Program-made: the position numbers and the translations under genes
The notes under the pieces: generated by a model
The model's database searches: none
What the model was told of the DNA's origin: nothing
Seen by the model: only the letters and a program-made list of their open reading frames with translations
Part shown: piece by piece, positions 53,352-62,673 of the stretch
Position numbering within the stretch: position 1 is the stretch's first letter
Layout: each line of letters begins with the position of its first letter
Source: Meishania litoralis
Lineage (GTDB): Bacteria; Bacteroidota; Bacteroidia; Flavobacteriales; Flavobacteriaceae
Reading direction: 5' to 3'
Length of the DNA: 64,000 bases
Assembly (NCBI RefSeq): GCF_042611095.1
Contig: NZ_JBHFPV010000001.1
Span: forward strand, 1,054,001-1,118,000

Positions 53352-53750
53352 ATGACAAAAATAGTCTCCATATCGGTTGCCCTGCTCATCTTGATCCAGA
53401 GTTTCAACATTCATTTCAGCGATCTTGCAGAAATAGATGAATTGATAGAGCATGCCCAATTCCATGCGGAGGAATATGGAGACAATTTCTTTGTTTTTGT
53501 CTCGAAACATTATGGTGAGCTCAAGGCCGAACATAGCCAAAAGCATCAAGAAGAAAAAGAAGATCATGAGCAGCTGCCTTTTCAGCACCAATGTCAGACA
53601 ATATCCCTATCCGTTTTCGTCTTGAACCAAATGACACAGTATCCTTTGGAAATGGTCTGCGTGCCCGATACTAGGTCAGATTACTTTTATTTGGCATCTT
53701 ACCACTCGCTTGCCCAAGAAGGGCTTTTTCAGCCGCCCCGGCATGTATGA
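53352..53750 (+). CDS. His-rich small exported protein upstream of metal efflux genes
   Basis: 132 aa from ATG 53352 (the frame opens at 53313). Signal sequence MTKIVSISVALLILIQSF, then a region with many His (HFSD, EHAQFHAEE, KHYGELKAEHSQKHQEEKEDHEQ and QHQC) that could bind metal. It is 70 bases before the RND gene and probably its first operon member, acting as a periplasmic metal-binding or sensing protein. No family name known to me. Confidence 0.65.
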   Translation: MTKIVSISVALLILIQSFNIHFSDLAEIDELIEHAQFHAEEYGDNFFVFVSKHYGELKAEHSQKHQEEKEDHEQLPFQHQCQTISLSVFVLNQMTQYPLEMVCVPDTRSDYFYLASYHSLAQEGLFQPPRHV

Positions 53751-53820
53751 TCCACTTTAGATTTTCTTAGCACGGCACTTTACGCGTGCGTGTTTTCTTT
53801 AATTAATCTTTCTATGGATT

Positions 53821-56800
53821 ATGTTGTCGAACATTATCAATTTCAGTATTCGTAACAAGTTCATTGTGATCTTGTTCACCGCTTTTATAATTGGGTTCGG
53901 AATTTACTCGCTTACCCAGATTTCCATCGGGGCCGTGCCCGATGTAACGAACAATCAAGTTCAGGTCATTACGACCTCGCGCAATCTTTCCACACAGGAT
54001 ATGGAGCAGTTCATTACCTATCCTGTCGAACTCGAAATGGCGAATTTGCCGGGAGTGCAAGAAATTCGTTCCATTTCGAAATTCGGGCTTTCAGTGGTCA
54101 CTATCGTTTTCGATGACGAATTGGGCACCTATCTGCCCCGGCAATTGATCGCCGAAAAAATAAAATCAGCTTCGGAAAAAATTCCCGAAGGATTCGGAAC
54201 ACCCGAAATGGGACCCATTACCACAGGGCTGGGTGAAATCTACCAATACATTCTTGATGTCAAACCAGGTTACGAAGACCGCTATGACGCCATGGAACTT
54301 CGTACGATCCAAGATTGGATCGTAAAAAGACAATTGTCGGGCATTCCCGGTGTGGTCGAAGTAAATACTTGGGGCGGGTTTTTAAAGCAGTACGAAGTTG
54401 CCATAAGAACCGAGAAGTTGAATGCCATGAATATAACCGCACAAGATGTATTTACGGCTTTGGAAAAAAACAACAATGTAGCCGGGGGAGGTTATATCGA
54501 AAAGGTAAATCAAGCCTATTTTATTAGGGGCGAAGGATTGGTCGAAAGCCTTGAAGACATTAAAAATATCGTTGTCACCAACAAAAATGGCATTCCTGTC
54601 TATATTAAAGATGTAGCCGATGTGGGGTATGGCAGTGCCGCACGATTCGGTGCCATAACCGGAAATGGTGAGGGCGAAAAGGTACTCGGCCAGGTCATGA
54701 TGCTCAAAAATGCCAATTCAAAAAAGGTCATCGACGCCGTCAACGAACGTGTAGCGGCCATCTCTAAAACACTGCCCGAAGGGGTTTTCATCAATGCCTT
54801 TCTAGATCGTAGCGAACTTATCGCCAAAACCACCTCGACAGTGGCCGAAAACCTAATTTTAGGATGTCTCATCGTAATTTTTGTGGTAGTGCTGCTTTTG
54901 GGAAATCTCCGATCCGGACTAGTGGTAGCATCGGTAATACCGCTTTGTTTGCTTTTTGCGCTATCGCTTATGTACATTTTCGGGGTCGATGCCAACCTGA
55001 TGAGTCTGGGCGCGATCGATTTTGGTATCATTATCGACGGAGCCGTAATTATTGTCGAGTTCATCGCTTTTCAGATAACTTCGAAAAGTGCAAAACTGTC
55101 GAACTTGCCCGCAAACGAACTGCAGGTAGAAAAGGATGCCATCACTATAAAAAGCGCTACGAAAATGATGAATTCCGCAATTTTTGGGCAATTGATCATC
55201 TTGATCGTATTTATTCCCATTCTTTCGTTAAGCGGTGTCGAAGGCAAAATGTTCAAACCGATGGCATTGACATTCAGTTTTGCGTTGATCGGGGCAATGA
55301 TTTTATGTTTTACCTATGTTCCTGTTGTGGCCTCGCTATTCCTTAAACCCGAAAAACCCTCTGGAAAAAACATTTCGGTACGTTTAATGAATTGGCTCAA
55401 TGCCCGTTACACGCCCATAATCGATTGGGCCATGCGAAGTAAGACTCTGGTGCTTACCGTAGCTATGCTTTTGCTCGTTTTGACCGTTTTTCTTTTCTCA
55501 AGGATGGGAGGCGAATTTGTTCCGACCTTGGATGAAGGTGACTTTGTGATACAACCGGTTTTGAAAACAGGCACCTCCTTGGAAAAAACCATTGAAACCA
55601 CGACCCGTATCGAAACGATCCTGCTGGACCAATTTCCCGAGGTCAAACAAGTGGTTACACGGATCGGTGCGGCCGAAGTACCGACGGATCCCATGTCGAT
55701 GGAAGAAAGTGATGTTATCATTGTTTTGAAACCTAAACGCGAATGGGTTTCTGCCAAGAGCAAAGATGAACTCGCCAATAAATTCAAGGAAGCCTTGGCC
55801 ATTATCCCCAATATGGAGGTCGAATTTACGCAGCCCATAGAGATGCGCTTCAATGAACTGATTACCGGGGTACGGGCCGATATCGCCATCAAGATTTTCG
55901 GGGAAGACCTTGATATTTTAAGTAAAAAGGGAAATGAGATCAAAGAACTTATCAAAGACGTTCAAGGGGCGGCCGATATCTCGGTTGAAAAGATCGTGGG
56001 CCTTCCGCAGATGAACGTGAAATACGATAGGGCCAAAATTGCCCGTTACGGACTCAATGTGCAAGACCTGAACCAAATGGTCTCCATGGGCTTTGCCGGA
56101 CGCACGGTCGGCAGCGTTTTCGAAGGTGAAAAAAGATTCGATATGGTCGTTCGCCTAGATCAAGAGCGTCGCAAGGATATCGAGAACCTAAGGAATTTGT
56201 ACGTAGATGTTCCCTCAGGGGGGAAAATCCTGCTTAGCGAGTTGGCCGATATCAGTTATCAGAAGGGGGCGGCCAAAATTTCGCGTGACGACACCAAACG
56301 AAGAATCGTAGTGGGTATCAACGTACGTGACCGCGATCTGCAATCGGTCGTTGATGATGTGCAACAGTTGATCAACGAAAATGTGCGGCTTCCCATTGGC
56401 TACACGATTACCTACGGTGGTCAGTTCGAAAACCTGCAAAGCGCAAAGTCGCGTTTGTTGGCCGCCGTGCCCATCGCATTACTGCTCATCTTTATTTTAC
56501 TTTATTTCGCCTTTAATTCCGTTACCGAGGCATTGCTTATCTATTCTGCGATCCCGTTGGCTGCGGTGGGCGGGGTATTATTATTGTGGATCCGAAATAT
56601 GCCCTTTAGTATTTCTGCCGGGGTCGGGTTTATAGCACTCTTTGGCATTGCCGTACTGAACGGTATCGTACTCATCGAACATTTTAAGGAACTCGAAAAA
56701 AAACGTTTTGACGATATGGAAACCCTGATCAAACAAGGCGCACAAGATCGCCTGCGTGCCGTGCTGTTGACAGCTTCGGCAGCGGCCCTGGGTTTTTTGC

Positions 56801-58149
56801 CCATGGCGATTTCAACAAGTGCCGGTGCCGAAGTGCAACGCCCTTTGGCGACCGTGGTCATAGGTGGGCTCATTACAGCGACGCTTCTGACCTTGGTCGT
56901 ACTTCCGGTATTGTATGCCATATACAAAAGGCGTGGTTTTAAGGTTAGGCCCCTTAAAACAATGGGGGCAATCGTGATATTGGCCGGACTGGCCTCACCG
57001 GTCGTAGGCAACGCCCAGAAAAAGGCATTGGGCCTTGAAGAACTAATCGACCTTGCCATTGAGAACAATGCGGGATTAAAAGCCGAAAGCCTGAACAAAG
57101 CGCATGCGAAGGCTATGATCGGAAGCGCCTTCGATTTCGATAAGACCGCGCTATACTATCACTATGACCAGAACAATCTCTCGGTCGGCAATCTGCCGCT
57201 GAACGTTTTGGGCGTTCAGCAAGACTTCTTGTTTCCTACGGTTTATTTCGCACGCAAAAAAGTAAACAGGGCCGGTCACGCCATGACGTCGAGCGGTTTC
57301 GAAATAATGGAAAAAGCATTGAAGCGACAAGTTACCGCGGCCTACTACCAATATGGATACGCTGTCGAAAAGGAAAACATCTATAGGCGTTTGGACAGTC
57401 TCTACCAAAATTTCGCGCAGATGGCCGAACGTCGCTTTGAATTGGGGGAAACCAATTACCTGGAAAAAATAACCGCTTCCTCAAAACAGCGACAACTTCA
57501 AATCGCCTTGGAAAAAGCTCAACAAGACGTTGCCATCGCCCGAAGTAACCTCATGTCCAAAATTCAAGGCCCCGAAGAAATAACCATTTTGGTGGGGGTG
57601 TTGGATAAAATTCCCCTAAGATCAATCAATATTGAGGAAACCGCCGAAATAGCATTTTCCAAAAACACCATCGAACTGGCCAAGGCCAAACGGCAACACG
57701 AAACGCAAAAACTGTTGCCCGATATCAGCCTTAATTACTTTCAAGGTACGAATAGCGCGGTCAATGGAAATTTGTACGGCTATCAGGCAGGACTGAAAAT
57801 CCCATTATTTTTCGGGGGAAATGCTTCACGGATCAAGGCATCCAAAATCGAGGAAGAAATGGCAATGGCACGATCCAAAGAATATGAAATACTGCTTAAA
57901 GCACGTTATACGGAACTTCAAAGACAATTTAAAAGTTACGCCAATGCGCTTGATTATTATGAAACCGAGGGCAATGAACTATCGAATGAAATCTTAAAAA
58001 CCGCCAACGGAAGTTTTAAAAATGGCGAAATGGATTTCTTTCAATATATACATAGCATCGAAAATGCCTATGAAATAAGGCTCGACTGGCTTGACAATCT
58101 AAATCGATATAACCAAACGGTTATTGAACTCAATTATTTAAGTCTATAA
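53821..58149 (+). CDS. CusA/CzcA heavy-metal RND pump fused to TolC-like outer-membrane channel
   Basis: 1442 aa. Residues 1 to about 1040 form a complete heavy-metal RND transporter (12 helices; helix-4 DFGIIIDGAVIIVE, with Asp400, Asp406 and Glu413; docking domains in between). From about 1045 a second hydrophobic segment, GAIVILAGLASPVVGNAQ (a signal-like sequence), leads into an OMF/TolC domain (about 1065-1442) with two outer-membrane factor repeats. The pump and its channel in one polypeptide is a layout known from Bacteroidetes. The metal is not determined; Cu/Ag-type CusA usually has Met clusters and CzcA-type Asp/Glu, and the DFG-IIIDG pattern fits the CzcA side. Confidence 0.92.
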   Translation: MLSNIINFSIRNKFIVILFTAFIIGFGIYSLTQISIGAVPDVTNNQVQVITTSRNLSTQDMEQFITYPVELEMANLPGVQEIRSISKFGLSVVTIVFDDELGTYLPRQLIAEKIKSASEKIPEGFGTPEMGPITTGLGEIYQYILDVKPGYEDRYDAMELRTIQDWIVKRQLSGIPGVVEVNTWGGFLKQYEVAIRTEKLNAMNITAQDVFTALEKNNNVAGGGYIEKVNQAYFIRGEGLVESLEDIKNIVVTNKNGIPVYIKDVADVGYGSAARFGAITGNGEGEKVLGQVMMLKNANSKKVIDAVNERVAAISKTLPEGVFINAFLDRSELIAKTTSTVAENLILGCLIVIFVVVLLLGNLRSGLVVASVIPLCLLFALSLMYIFGVDANLMSLGAIDFGIIIDGAVIIVEFIAFQITSKSAKLSNLPANELQVEKDAITIKSATKMMNSAIFGQLIILIVFIPILSLSGVEGKMFKPMALTFSFALIGAMILCFTYVPVVASLFLKPEKPSGKNISVRLMNWLNARYTPIIDWAMRSKTLVLTVAMLLLVLTVFLFSRMGGEFVPTLDEGDFVIQPVLKTGTSLEKTIETTTRIETILLDQFPEVKQVVTRIGAAEVPTDPMSMEESDVIIVLKPKREWVSAKSKDELANKFKEALAIIPNMEVEFTQPIEMRFNELITGVRADIAIKIFGEDLDILSKKGNEIKELIKDVQGAADISVEKIVGLPQMNVKYDRAKIARYGLNVQDLNQMVSMGFAGRTVGSVFEGEKRFDMVVRLDQERRKDIENLRNLYVDVPSGGKILLSELADISYQKGAAKISRDDTKRRIVVGINVRDRDLQSVVDDVQQLINENVRLPIGYTITYGGQFENLQSAKSRLLAAVPIALLLIFILLYFAFNSVTEALLIYSAIPLAAVGGVLLLWIRNMPFSISAGVGFIALFGIAVLNGIVLIEHFKELEKKRFDDMETLIKQGAQDRLRAVLLTASAAALGFLPMAISTSAGAEVQRPLATVVIGGLITATLLTLVVLPVLYAIYKRRGFKVRPLKTMGAIVILAGLASPVVGNAQKKALGLEELIDLAIENNAGLKAESLNKAHAKAMIGSAFDFDKTALYYHYDQNNLSVGNLPLNVLGVQQDFLFPTVYFARKKVNRAGHAMTSSGFEIMEKALKRQVTAAYYQYGYAVEKENIYRRLDSLYQNFAQMAERRFELGETNYLEKITASSKQRQLQIALEKAQQDVAIARSNLMSKIQGPEEITILVGVLDKIPLRSINIEETAEIAFSKNTIELAKAKRQHETQKLLPDISLNYFQGTNSAVNGNLYGYQAGLKIPLFFGGNASRIKASKIEEEMAMARSKEYEILLKARYTELQRQFKSYANALDYYETEGNELSNEILKTANGSFKNGEMDFFQYIHSIENAYEIRLDWLDNLNRYNQTVIELNYLSL

Positions 58150-58160
58150 AATGAATCATC

Positions 58161-58313
58161 ATGAAACGAACATTAAAAATTTTAAAAATTTCTTCACAAA
58201 AGGAGATGTTTAAAATTTTTACTGCGAGAACGAAGCGCAGCGAAGTGGTTGCACGCGTTCTCAATTTTCTAATTATCTTAAAATCACTTAATTATAAAAT
58301 TTTAAACGTGTGA
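58161..58313 (+). CDS. Possible 50-aa basic ORF between pump and adaptor
   Basis: ATG 58161 to TGA 58311-58313: MKRTLKILKISSQ..., rich in Lys/Ile/Leu, ending at a GTGA overlap with the adaptor start. It may be a leader whose translation couples to the adaptor, or a chance open frame: the 3' half runs through the palindromic element at 58226-58262. No family resemblance. Confidence 0.3.
   Translation: MKRTLKILKISSQKEMFKIFTARTKRSEVVARVLNFLIILKSLNYKILNV
58226..58262. repeat. Imperfect palindromic element
   Basis: 7-bp arms GAGAACG (58226-58232) and CGTTCTC (58256-58262) around a GCGCAGCGAAG-containing loop, in an otherwise AT-rich intergenic stretch. GC-rich elements of this kind often occur in many copies in Flavobacteria genomes. 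Confidence 0.4.
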
Positions 58314-59455
58314 AAAAGTACAACAACATACCCCTCGTCCTTTTATTGGCCATAATGCTTACCAGTTGTGGTGAGGTCGAAAAGAAGAATGCCCAAATAC
58401 TATCTGAAAATTCAGCAGAATCATTCGACGGCATTCAATTGACTCGGGAACAATTTGAAAAAAACGGCATGGCCTTGGGTACTTTAGAAGAAAAGTCATT
58501 TCCTGTAAGCATCCGAACGAACGGTATGATCGACGTGCCCCCGGAAAATAAAGCGGTGGTCAGTGCCAAAATGGGCGGTTATATCAGCAAAACTCCCTTG
58601 CTCATCGGTGATGTTGTAAAAAAAGGACAGGTTTTGGTCACGATCGAAAATCCTGAATTCGTTACGTTGCAACAAGAATATATGGAAATAAAACAGCAAA
58701 TGGCCTATCTAAAATCGGAATACGATCGCCAAAAAACCTTGATGGACGAAAACATTACTTCGCAAAAAAGTTTTTTGAAGTCAGAAAGTGAATATAAAAC
58801 CGCCAACGCCAAATACAACGGATTGCGAAAACAACTGACCATGCTCAATATTTCACCTTCTGAAGTTGAAAAGGGAAATATCACCTCGATCGCCACGGTT
58901 TATGCACCGATCAACGGAAGCATCACAAAAGTGAACGTGACCAAGGGCACCTATGTCTCACCTGCCTCACCAATATTGGAAATCATCGATAACGGCCATA
59001 TTCATCTAGAACTATCGGTCTTTGAAAAAGACATTATGAAAGTCAAAAAAGGGCAGGATATCCGGTTTAGGATCCCTGAAGCTTCACCGGAGATCTTTGA
59101 GGCAGAAGTACACCTGATCGGCACGTCAATCGAAGAAAACAGAACTATCAAAGTACACGGTCATCTCAAGGATGAATCGAAAAACAATTTTTTGACCGGT
59201 ATGTTCGTCGAGGCCGAAATTGCAGTGGACAATATTACCGCAATGGCCCTTCCTTCCGAAGCCATAGTGGCGGTAGACAATATCAACTATGTGCTCGTTC
59301 TCGAAAAGGAAGAAAACAATATGCTCTATTTTAAACAACTTGAAGTGGAACTCGGTAATAATTTCGGCAATTTCACCGTTATCGAGAATATACGACAGAG
59401 GTCAGATCAAACGAAATTTTTGACCAAGGGGGCTTTTGATTTGCTTGGGGAATAG
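58310..59455 (+). CDS. RND periplasmic adaptor (membrane-fusion protein), lipoprotein
   Basis: 381 aa from GTG 58310. Lipoprotein signal (IMLTSC), then a membrane-proximal region, a barrel-sandwich hybrid (VVSAKMGGYISKTPLLIGDVVKKGQVLVTIENPE), a coiled-coil hairpin (about 110-165), and a beta-barrel with a C-terminal domain. It joins the RND pump to the outer-membrane channel and belongs to the same metal-efflux operon. Confidence 0.9.
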   Translation: MKKYNNIPLVLLLAIMLTSCGEVEKKNAQILSENSAESFDGIQLTREQFEKNGMALGTLEEKSFPVSIRTNGMIDVPPENKAVVSAKMGGYISKTPLLIGDVVKKGQVLVTIENPEFVTLQQEYMEIKQQMAYLKSEYDRQKTLMDENITSQKSFLKSESEYKTANAKYNGLRKQLTMLNISPSEVEKGNITSIATVYAPINGSITKVNVTKGTYVSPASPILEIIDNGHIHLELSVFEKDIMKVKKGQDIRFRIPEASPEIFEAEVHLIGTSIEENRTIKVHGHLKDESKNNFLTGMFVEAEIAVDNITAMALPSEAIVAVDNINYVLVLEKEENNMLYFKQLEVELGNNFGNFTVIENIRQRSDQTKFLTKGAFDLLGE

Positions 59456-59510
59456 TCTTCGTAATAAACGGATTATCCGTATCGAACATGAAAACAATTT
59501 CAACGTCCGG

Positions 59511-59573
59511 TCGAGCGCAGTCGAGACCTCATTTTAAATTCATTAAGTCCAATAACCTCTCGACTGCGCTCGA
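59511..59573. repeat. 16-bp inverted repeat
   Basis: Perfect arms TCGAGCGCAGTCGAGA (59511-59526) and TCTCGACTGCGCTCGA (59558-59573), spacer 31 bases, in the gap between the adaptor and the thioredoxin operon. The arm motif TCGAGCGCAGTCGAG is typical of multi-copy intergenic palindromes in this group of bacteria, though copy number cannot be seen from one window. Confidence 0.7.
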
Positions 59574-59677
59574 GGTGACAGCACATAATCTATTACGGAT
59601 ATTCAAATAATAAATCCTTTTGAAAGTAAATGGCACTATTCTTGACTAAAACATACCTGTTAAAACAGACACAGAAT

Positions 59678-60121
59678 ATGACAACTAAGTTTATGACCTT
59701 TCTTTTGTTCACCATTTTTGCATTGAATATGGGCAATGCCCAAGATTGGAAGACCGATTTCAATGTGGCAAAAGTCTTGGCAAAAAAAGAAAACAAGACC
59801 TTGATCCTTGTTTTTCAAGGTTCCGATTGGTGTGCGCCCTGTATTAAGTTGGATCGAGAGGTATGGAGTACAGACGTTTTTAAGAAATATGCCAAAGAAC
59901 ACTATGTGATGGTACAGGCAGATTTCCCAAGAAAAAAAGGGAATGCCTTGCCCGAAGCGCAAAAAGCGTCCAATGCCAAACTGGCTGAAAAGTACAACCA
60001 AAGAGGAGTGTTTCCTTTTGTGGTGGTCATGGACCATGAAGGAAATGTTCTCGGCGAGACCAGCTACAAAAAAACCACTCCTGAAAAATATATAGCAATT
60101 TTGAATTCATTTACCGATTGA
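59678..60121 (+). CDS. Exported thioredoxin-family protein
   Basis: 147 aa from ATG 59678 (frame open to 59630). Sec signal (cut near GNAQD), then a thioredoxin domain with active site WCAPC in QGSDWCAPCIKLD and cis-Pro in GVFPFVVVMD. First gene of a tight four-gene operon with ApbE, DUF4266 and DUF3570 proteins: only one base separates it from apbE. It probably keeps cysteines of a partner reduced or forms disulfides in the periplasm. Confidence 0.88.
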   Translation: MTTKFMTFLLFTIFALNMGNAQDWKTDFNVAKVLAKKENKTLILVFQGSDWCAPCIKLDREVWSTDVFKKYAKEHYVMVQADFPRKKGNALPEAQKASNAKLAEKYNQRGVFPFVVVMDHEGNVLGETSYKKTTPEKYIAILNSFTD

Positions 60122-60122
60122 T

Positions 60123-61103
60123 TTGAAACACTTATTCTGTACGCTCTTTTTACTTGCCTGGGTACATTGCAGTCCGCAAGAATCATTTAAACGGGTGTTC
60201 AAGGCTATGGGCAGTCGGTTCGAGATTACCGTGACCGCGAAAAATGCCGAAATCGGCAATTCATATATCGACACGGCAGTATCGGAAATCAGTCGCATAG
60301 AAAAACTTATCTCTTCATGGGATCCCGATTCGCAAACCTCTCAGATCAATAGAAATGCCGGGAAACATCCCGTTAAAGTCGCCCCTGAACTGTTCGATTT
60401 GATCGAACGGGCCAATGGCATTTCAAAACTGACCGATGGTGCCTTTGATATTACTTACGCCTCAATGGACCAGATCTGGAAATTCGACGGATCGATGACC
60501 AAAATGCCCAATGAAAATGATATTAAGGCTTCCGTGGCGCGGGTAGGCTATAAAAATATCGAACTCGACAAGGCCAATCGTACCGTTTTCCTGAAACTCC
60601 CGGACATGAAAATCGGTTTCGGCGCTATCGGAAAAGGGTATGCGGCAGATCGGGCCAAGGCGCTGTTAATGGAAAAAGGAGTCCTTTCCGGTATTATCAA
60701 TGCGTCGGGGGATATGAATACATGGGGAAAGCAACCTAATGGGGAAGCTTGGCAAGTGGCCATCACCAACCCCATGAACAAGCAGGAAGCCTTTGCGTTG
60801 CTTCCGATTTCGGAAGGGGCCGTAGTGACTTCGGGCAATTATGAGAAGTTCGTCAATTTCAATGGAAAAAGGTATTCCCATATTATCGACCCGAGAACGG
60901 GATATCCCTCAAGTGGAGTTTCGAGCGTTACGGTCTTCGCCCCAAAAGCTGAATTGGCCGATGCCCTGGCCACCTCGGTTTTTGTAATGGGAAAAGAAAT
61001 AGGTCTGGACAGGATCGATCAGATGCCAAAAATCGAATGCGTTATCATCGATGACAAAGGCAATATTTTTACATCCAAAAACATTAAAATAGCAAAACCA
61101 TGA
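60123..61103 (+). CDS. apbE: FAD:protein FMN transferase (ApbE family), lipoprotein-like
   Basis: 326 aa from TTG 60123 (one base after the previous stop). Lipoprotein-like signal (WVHC), then the ApbE domain: TYASMDQIWKF region, IGKGYAADRAKALL, INASGDMNTWG, and HIIDPRTGYPS (family signature with the FAD/Mg-binding residues). ApbE attaches FMN to Thr/Ser in partner proteins outside the cell membrane. A partner with the [ST]GA-[ST] acceptor motif is not obvious in this operon. Confidence 0.9.
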   Translation: MKHLFCTLFLLAWVHCSPQESFKRVFKAMGSRFEITVTAKNAEIGNSYIDTAVSEISRIEKLISSWDPDSQTSQINRNAGKHPVKVAPELFDLIERANGISKLTDGAFDITYASMDQIWKFDGSMTKMPNENDIKASVARVGYKNIELDKANRTVFLKLPDMKIGFGAIGKGYAADRAKALLMEKGVLSGIINASGDMNTWGKQPNGEAWQVAITNPMNKQEAFALLPISEGAVVTSGNYEKFVNFNGKRYSHIIDPRTGYPSSGVSSVTVFAPKAELADALATSVFVMGKEIGLDRIDQMPKIECVIIDDKGNIFTSKNIKIAKP

Positions 61104-61312
61104 TAAAACGGATTTTTATCGCTTTTGTAGCCACATGTTCCTTTGGAAGCTGTGTAGTGGTCAAGGAATACGAAAAAGTAAACCTCAATGATCCCGATAT
61201 GGCACTTTCCGAGAAATTGTGCGACCACAACGTAACTATCGCGCACTCGTACCGCGAAGCCGCCGTGGGTGCCAATGGCGGAAAAACAGGAGGTGGCTGT
61301 GGCTGTAATTGA
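61100..61312 (+). CDS. DUF4266 small Cys-rich lipoprotein
   Basis: 70 aa; its ATG overlaps the apbE stop (ATGA). Lipoprotein signal with FGSC at residue 18, then LNDPDMALSEKLCDHNVTIAHSYREAAVGANGG and a C-terminal GGGCGCN with two cysteines. The GGGCGCN tail is the family hallmark. Function is not known to me; the small size, Cys pair and operon with thioredoxin and ApbE suggest a redox or cofactor-bearing envelope peptide. Confidence 0.88.
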   Translation: MIKRIFIAFVATCSFGSCVVVKEYEKVNLNDPDMALSEKLCDHNVTIAHSYREAAVGANGGKTGGGCGCN

Positions 61313-61328
61313 AACGAACATTATTCGA

Positions 61329-62645
61329 ATGAAACTGATAAGAACATTATTTTGCACATCTTTCCTTGGGGTAGCGTTAATGGGTTTTTCCCAGTCAGGT
61401 CAAGATGATCCCGAACAGACTTATAAGAAACGTGTGCTCGAAACCCCAGAGATCGATTTTCTATCGAGCTATTATACCCAAAATGGCGATAACGCAGCCG
61501 TAAGCGGCGGTGTTGGCACCGAAGAACTGACCGATCTGGTCGGAACCGTTGTGCTTTCGATACCCTTGAACGAAGACGATGTCTTGACCATCGATGCCAG
61601 TATTTCTGCCTATACTTCGGCTTCGTCGAGCAATGTTGATCCGTTCGACGACCGCAATCAGGCCGACCCTTTTGTGGCTAGTTCCGGGGCGTCTCAATCA
61701 GATACATGGGTCAACTTTACCGGTAATTATTCACATAGTTCAGATGACAGGAACAATATTGTGTCGGTCAAGCTTTCGGTATCTTCTGAATACGATTATT
61801 TTTCCGTGGGTTTTGGAGGAAGTTATGCCAAACTATTCAATGAAAAGAATACCGAACTGAGTATAAATGCCAATGTGTTTCTCGATAAATGGAACGCCAT
61901 TTACCCGATTGAACTACGTCCCTTCGGCAATAACGGTATCGGATTTTTTCGTCCCGATGAGATTACCGGAAACGTAAATTACAATCCCGATTTTAACGAG
62001 TTCGACGATGAAAACCGCAGATCATATGCGCTTGGCCTGGGGTTTTCGCAAATTCTGCACAAAAATGTTCAAGGTTCGCTATCGCTTGATTTCGTTAACC
62101 AGACCGGACTACTCTCCACTCCCTTTCAACGTGTCTATTTTAATGATGTGGCCGACTCGTTTATCGAAAATTTCCAATTGGCCGATGACATTGAACAATT
62201 GCCAGATTCAAGATTCAAGATCGCCTTGGGGGGCCGTCTCAATTGGTTTCTGAACGAAACCATCGCGTTAAGAACCTATTACCGCTATTATTTTGATGAC
62301 TGGGGCATAAGGTCTCACACGGCCAGTCTCGAAGTGCCCATAAAACTGTCGGATCAATTTACCGTGTACCCCAATTATCGGTTTTACAATCAATCGGCGG
62401 CCGATTATTTCGCACCTTTTGAAACGCACTTATCAACGGATGTGTTCTATACTTCAGACTTTGACTTATCAAAATATACGGCCAACCAATTCGGACTGGG
62501 GCTTTCGTATACCGATATCTTTACCAAGTTCCATATCTCGAAGTTCGGCCTAAAAAGTATCGATTTAAAGCTTTATCGCTATGATCGTGACACCACTTTT
62601 GGTTCCTTCATCACAACCTTGGGCATAAAGTTCGTTATGGACTAG
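61329..62645 (+). CDS. DUF3570 outer-membrane-like protein
   Basis: 438 aa from ATG 61329 (the frame opens at 61269 inside the previous gene). Sec signal (cut near GFSQS), then amphipathic beta strands with many Tyr/Phe and Asp turns, ending in a typical outer-membrane barrel-like C-terminus (FITTLGIKFVMD, with a terminal hydrophobic/aromatic pattern). DUF3570 proteins are almost always encoded with DUF4266. Probably an outer-membrane beta barrel; no known function. Confidence 0.85.
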   Translation: MKLIRTLFCTSFLGVALMGFSQSGQDDPEQTYKKRVLETPEIDFLSSYYTQNGDNAAVSGGVGTEELTDLVGTVVLSIPLNEDDVLTIDASISAYTSASSSNVDPFDDRNQADPFVASSGASQSDTWVNFTGNYSHSSDDRNNIVSVKLSVSSEYDYFSVGFGGSYAKLFNEKNTELSINANVFLDKWNAIYPIELRPFGNNGIGFFRPDEITGNVNYNPDFNEFDDENRRSYALGLGFSQILHKNVQGSLSLDFVNQTGLLSTPFQRVYFNDVADSFIENFQLADDIEQLPDSRFKIALGGRLNWFLNETIALRTYYRYYFDDWGIRSHTASLEVPIKLSDQFTVYPNYRFYNQSAADYFAPFETHLSTDVFYTSDFDLSKYTANQFGLGLSYTDIFTKFHISKFGLKSIDLKLYRYDRDTTFGSFITTLGIKFVMD

Positions 62646-62673
62646 ATCTTTCGTTTGTGTTTTATTTCGGATT

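Noticed and set aside
54600..57098. Several long minus-strand frames (154, 182 and 185 aa)
   Set aside because: All lie antisense inside the RND pump gene, whose coding frame is certain; they lack motifs.
58310..59455. Choosing an ATG further downstream for the adaptor
   Set aside because: It would remove the lipoprotein signal ending in TSC; the GTG start keeps it.
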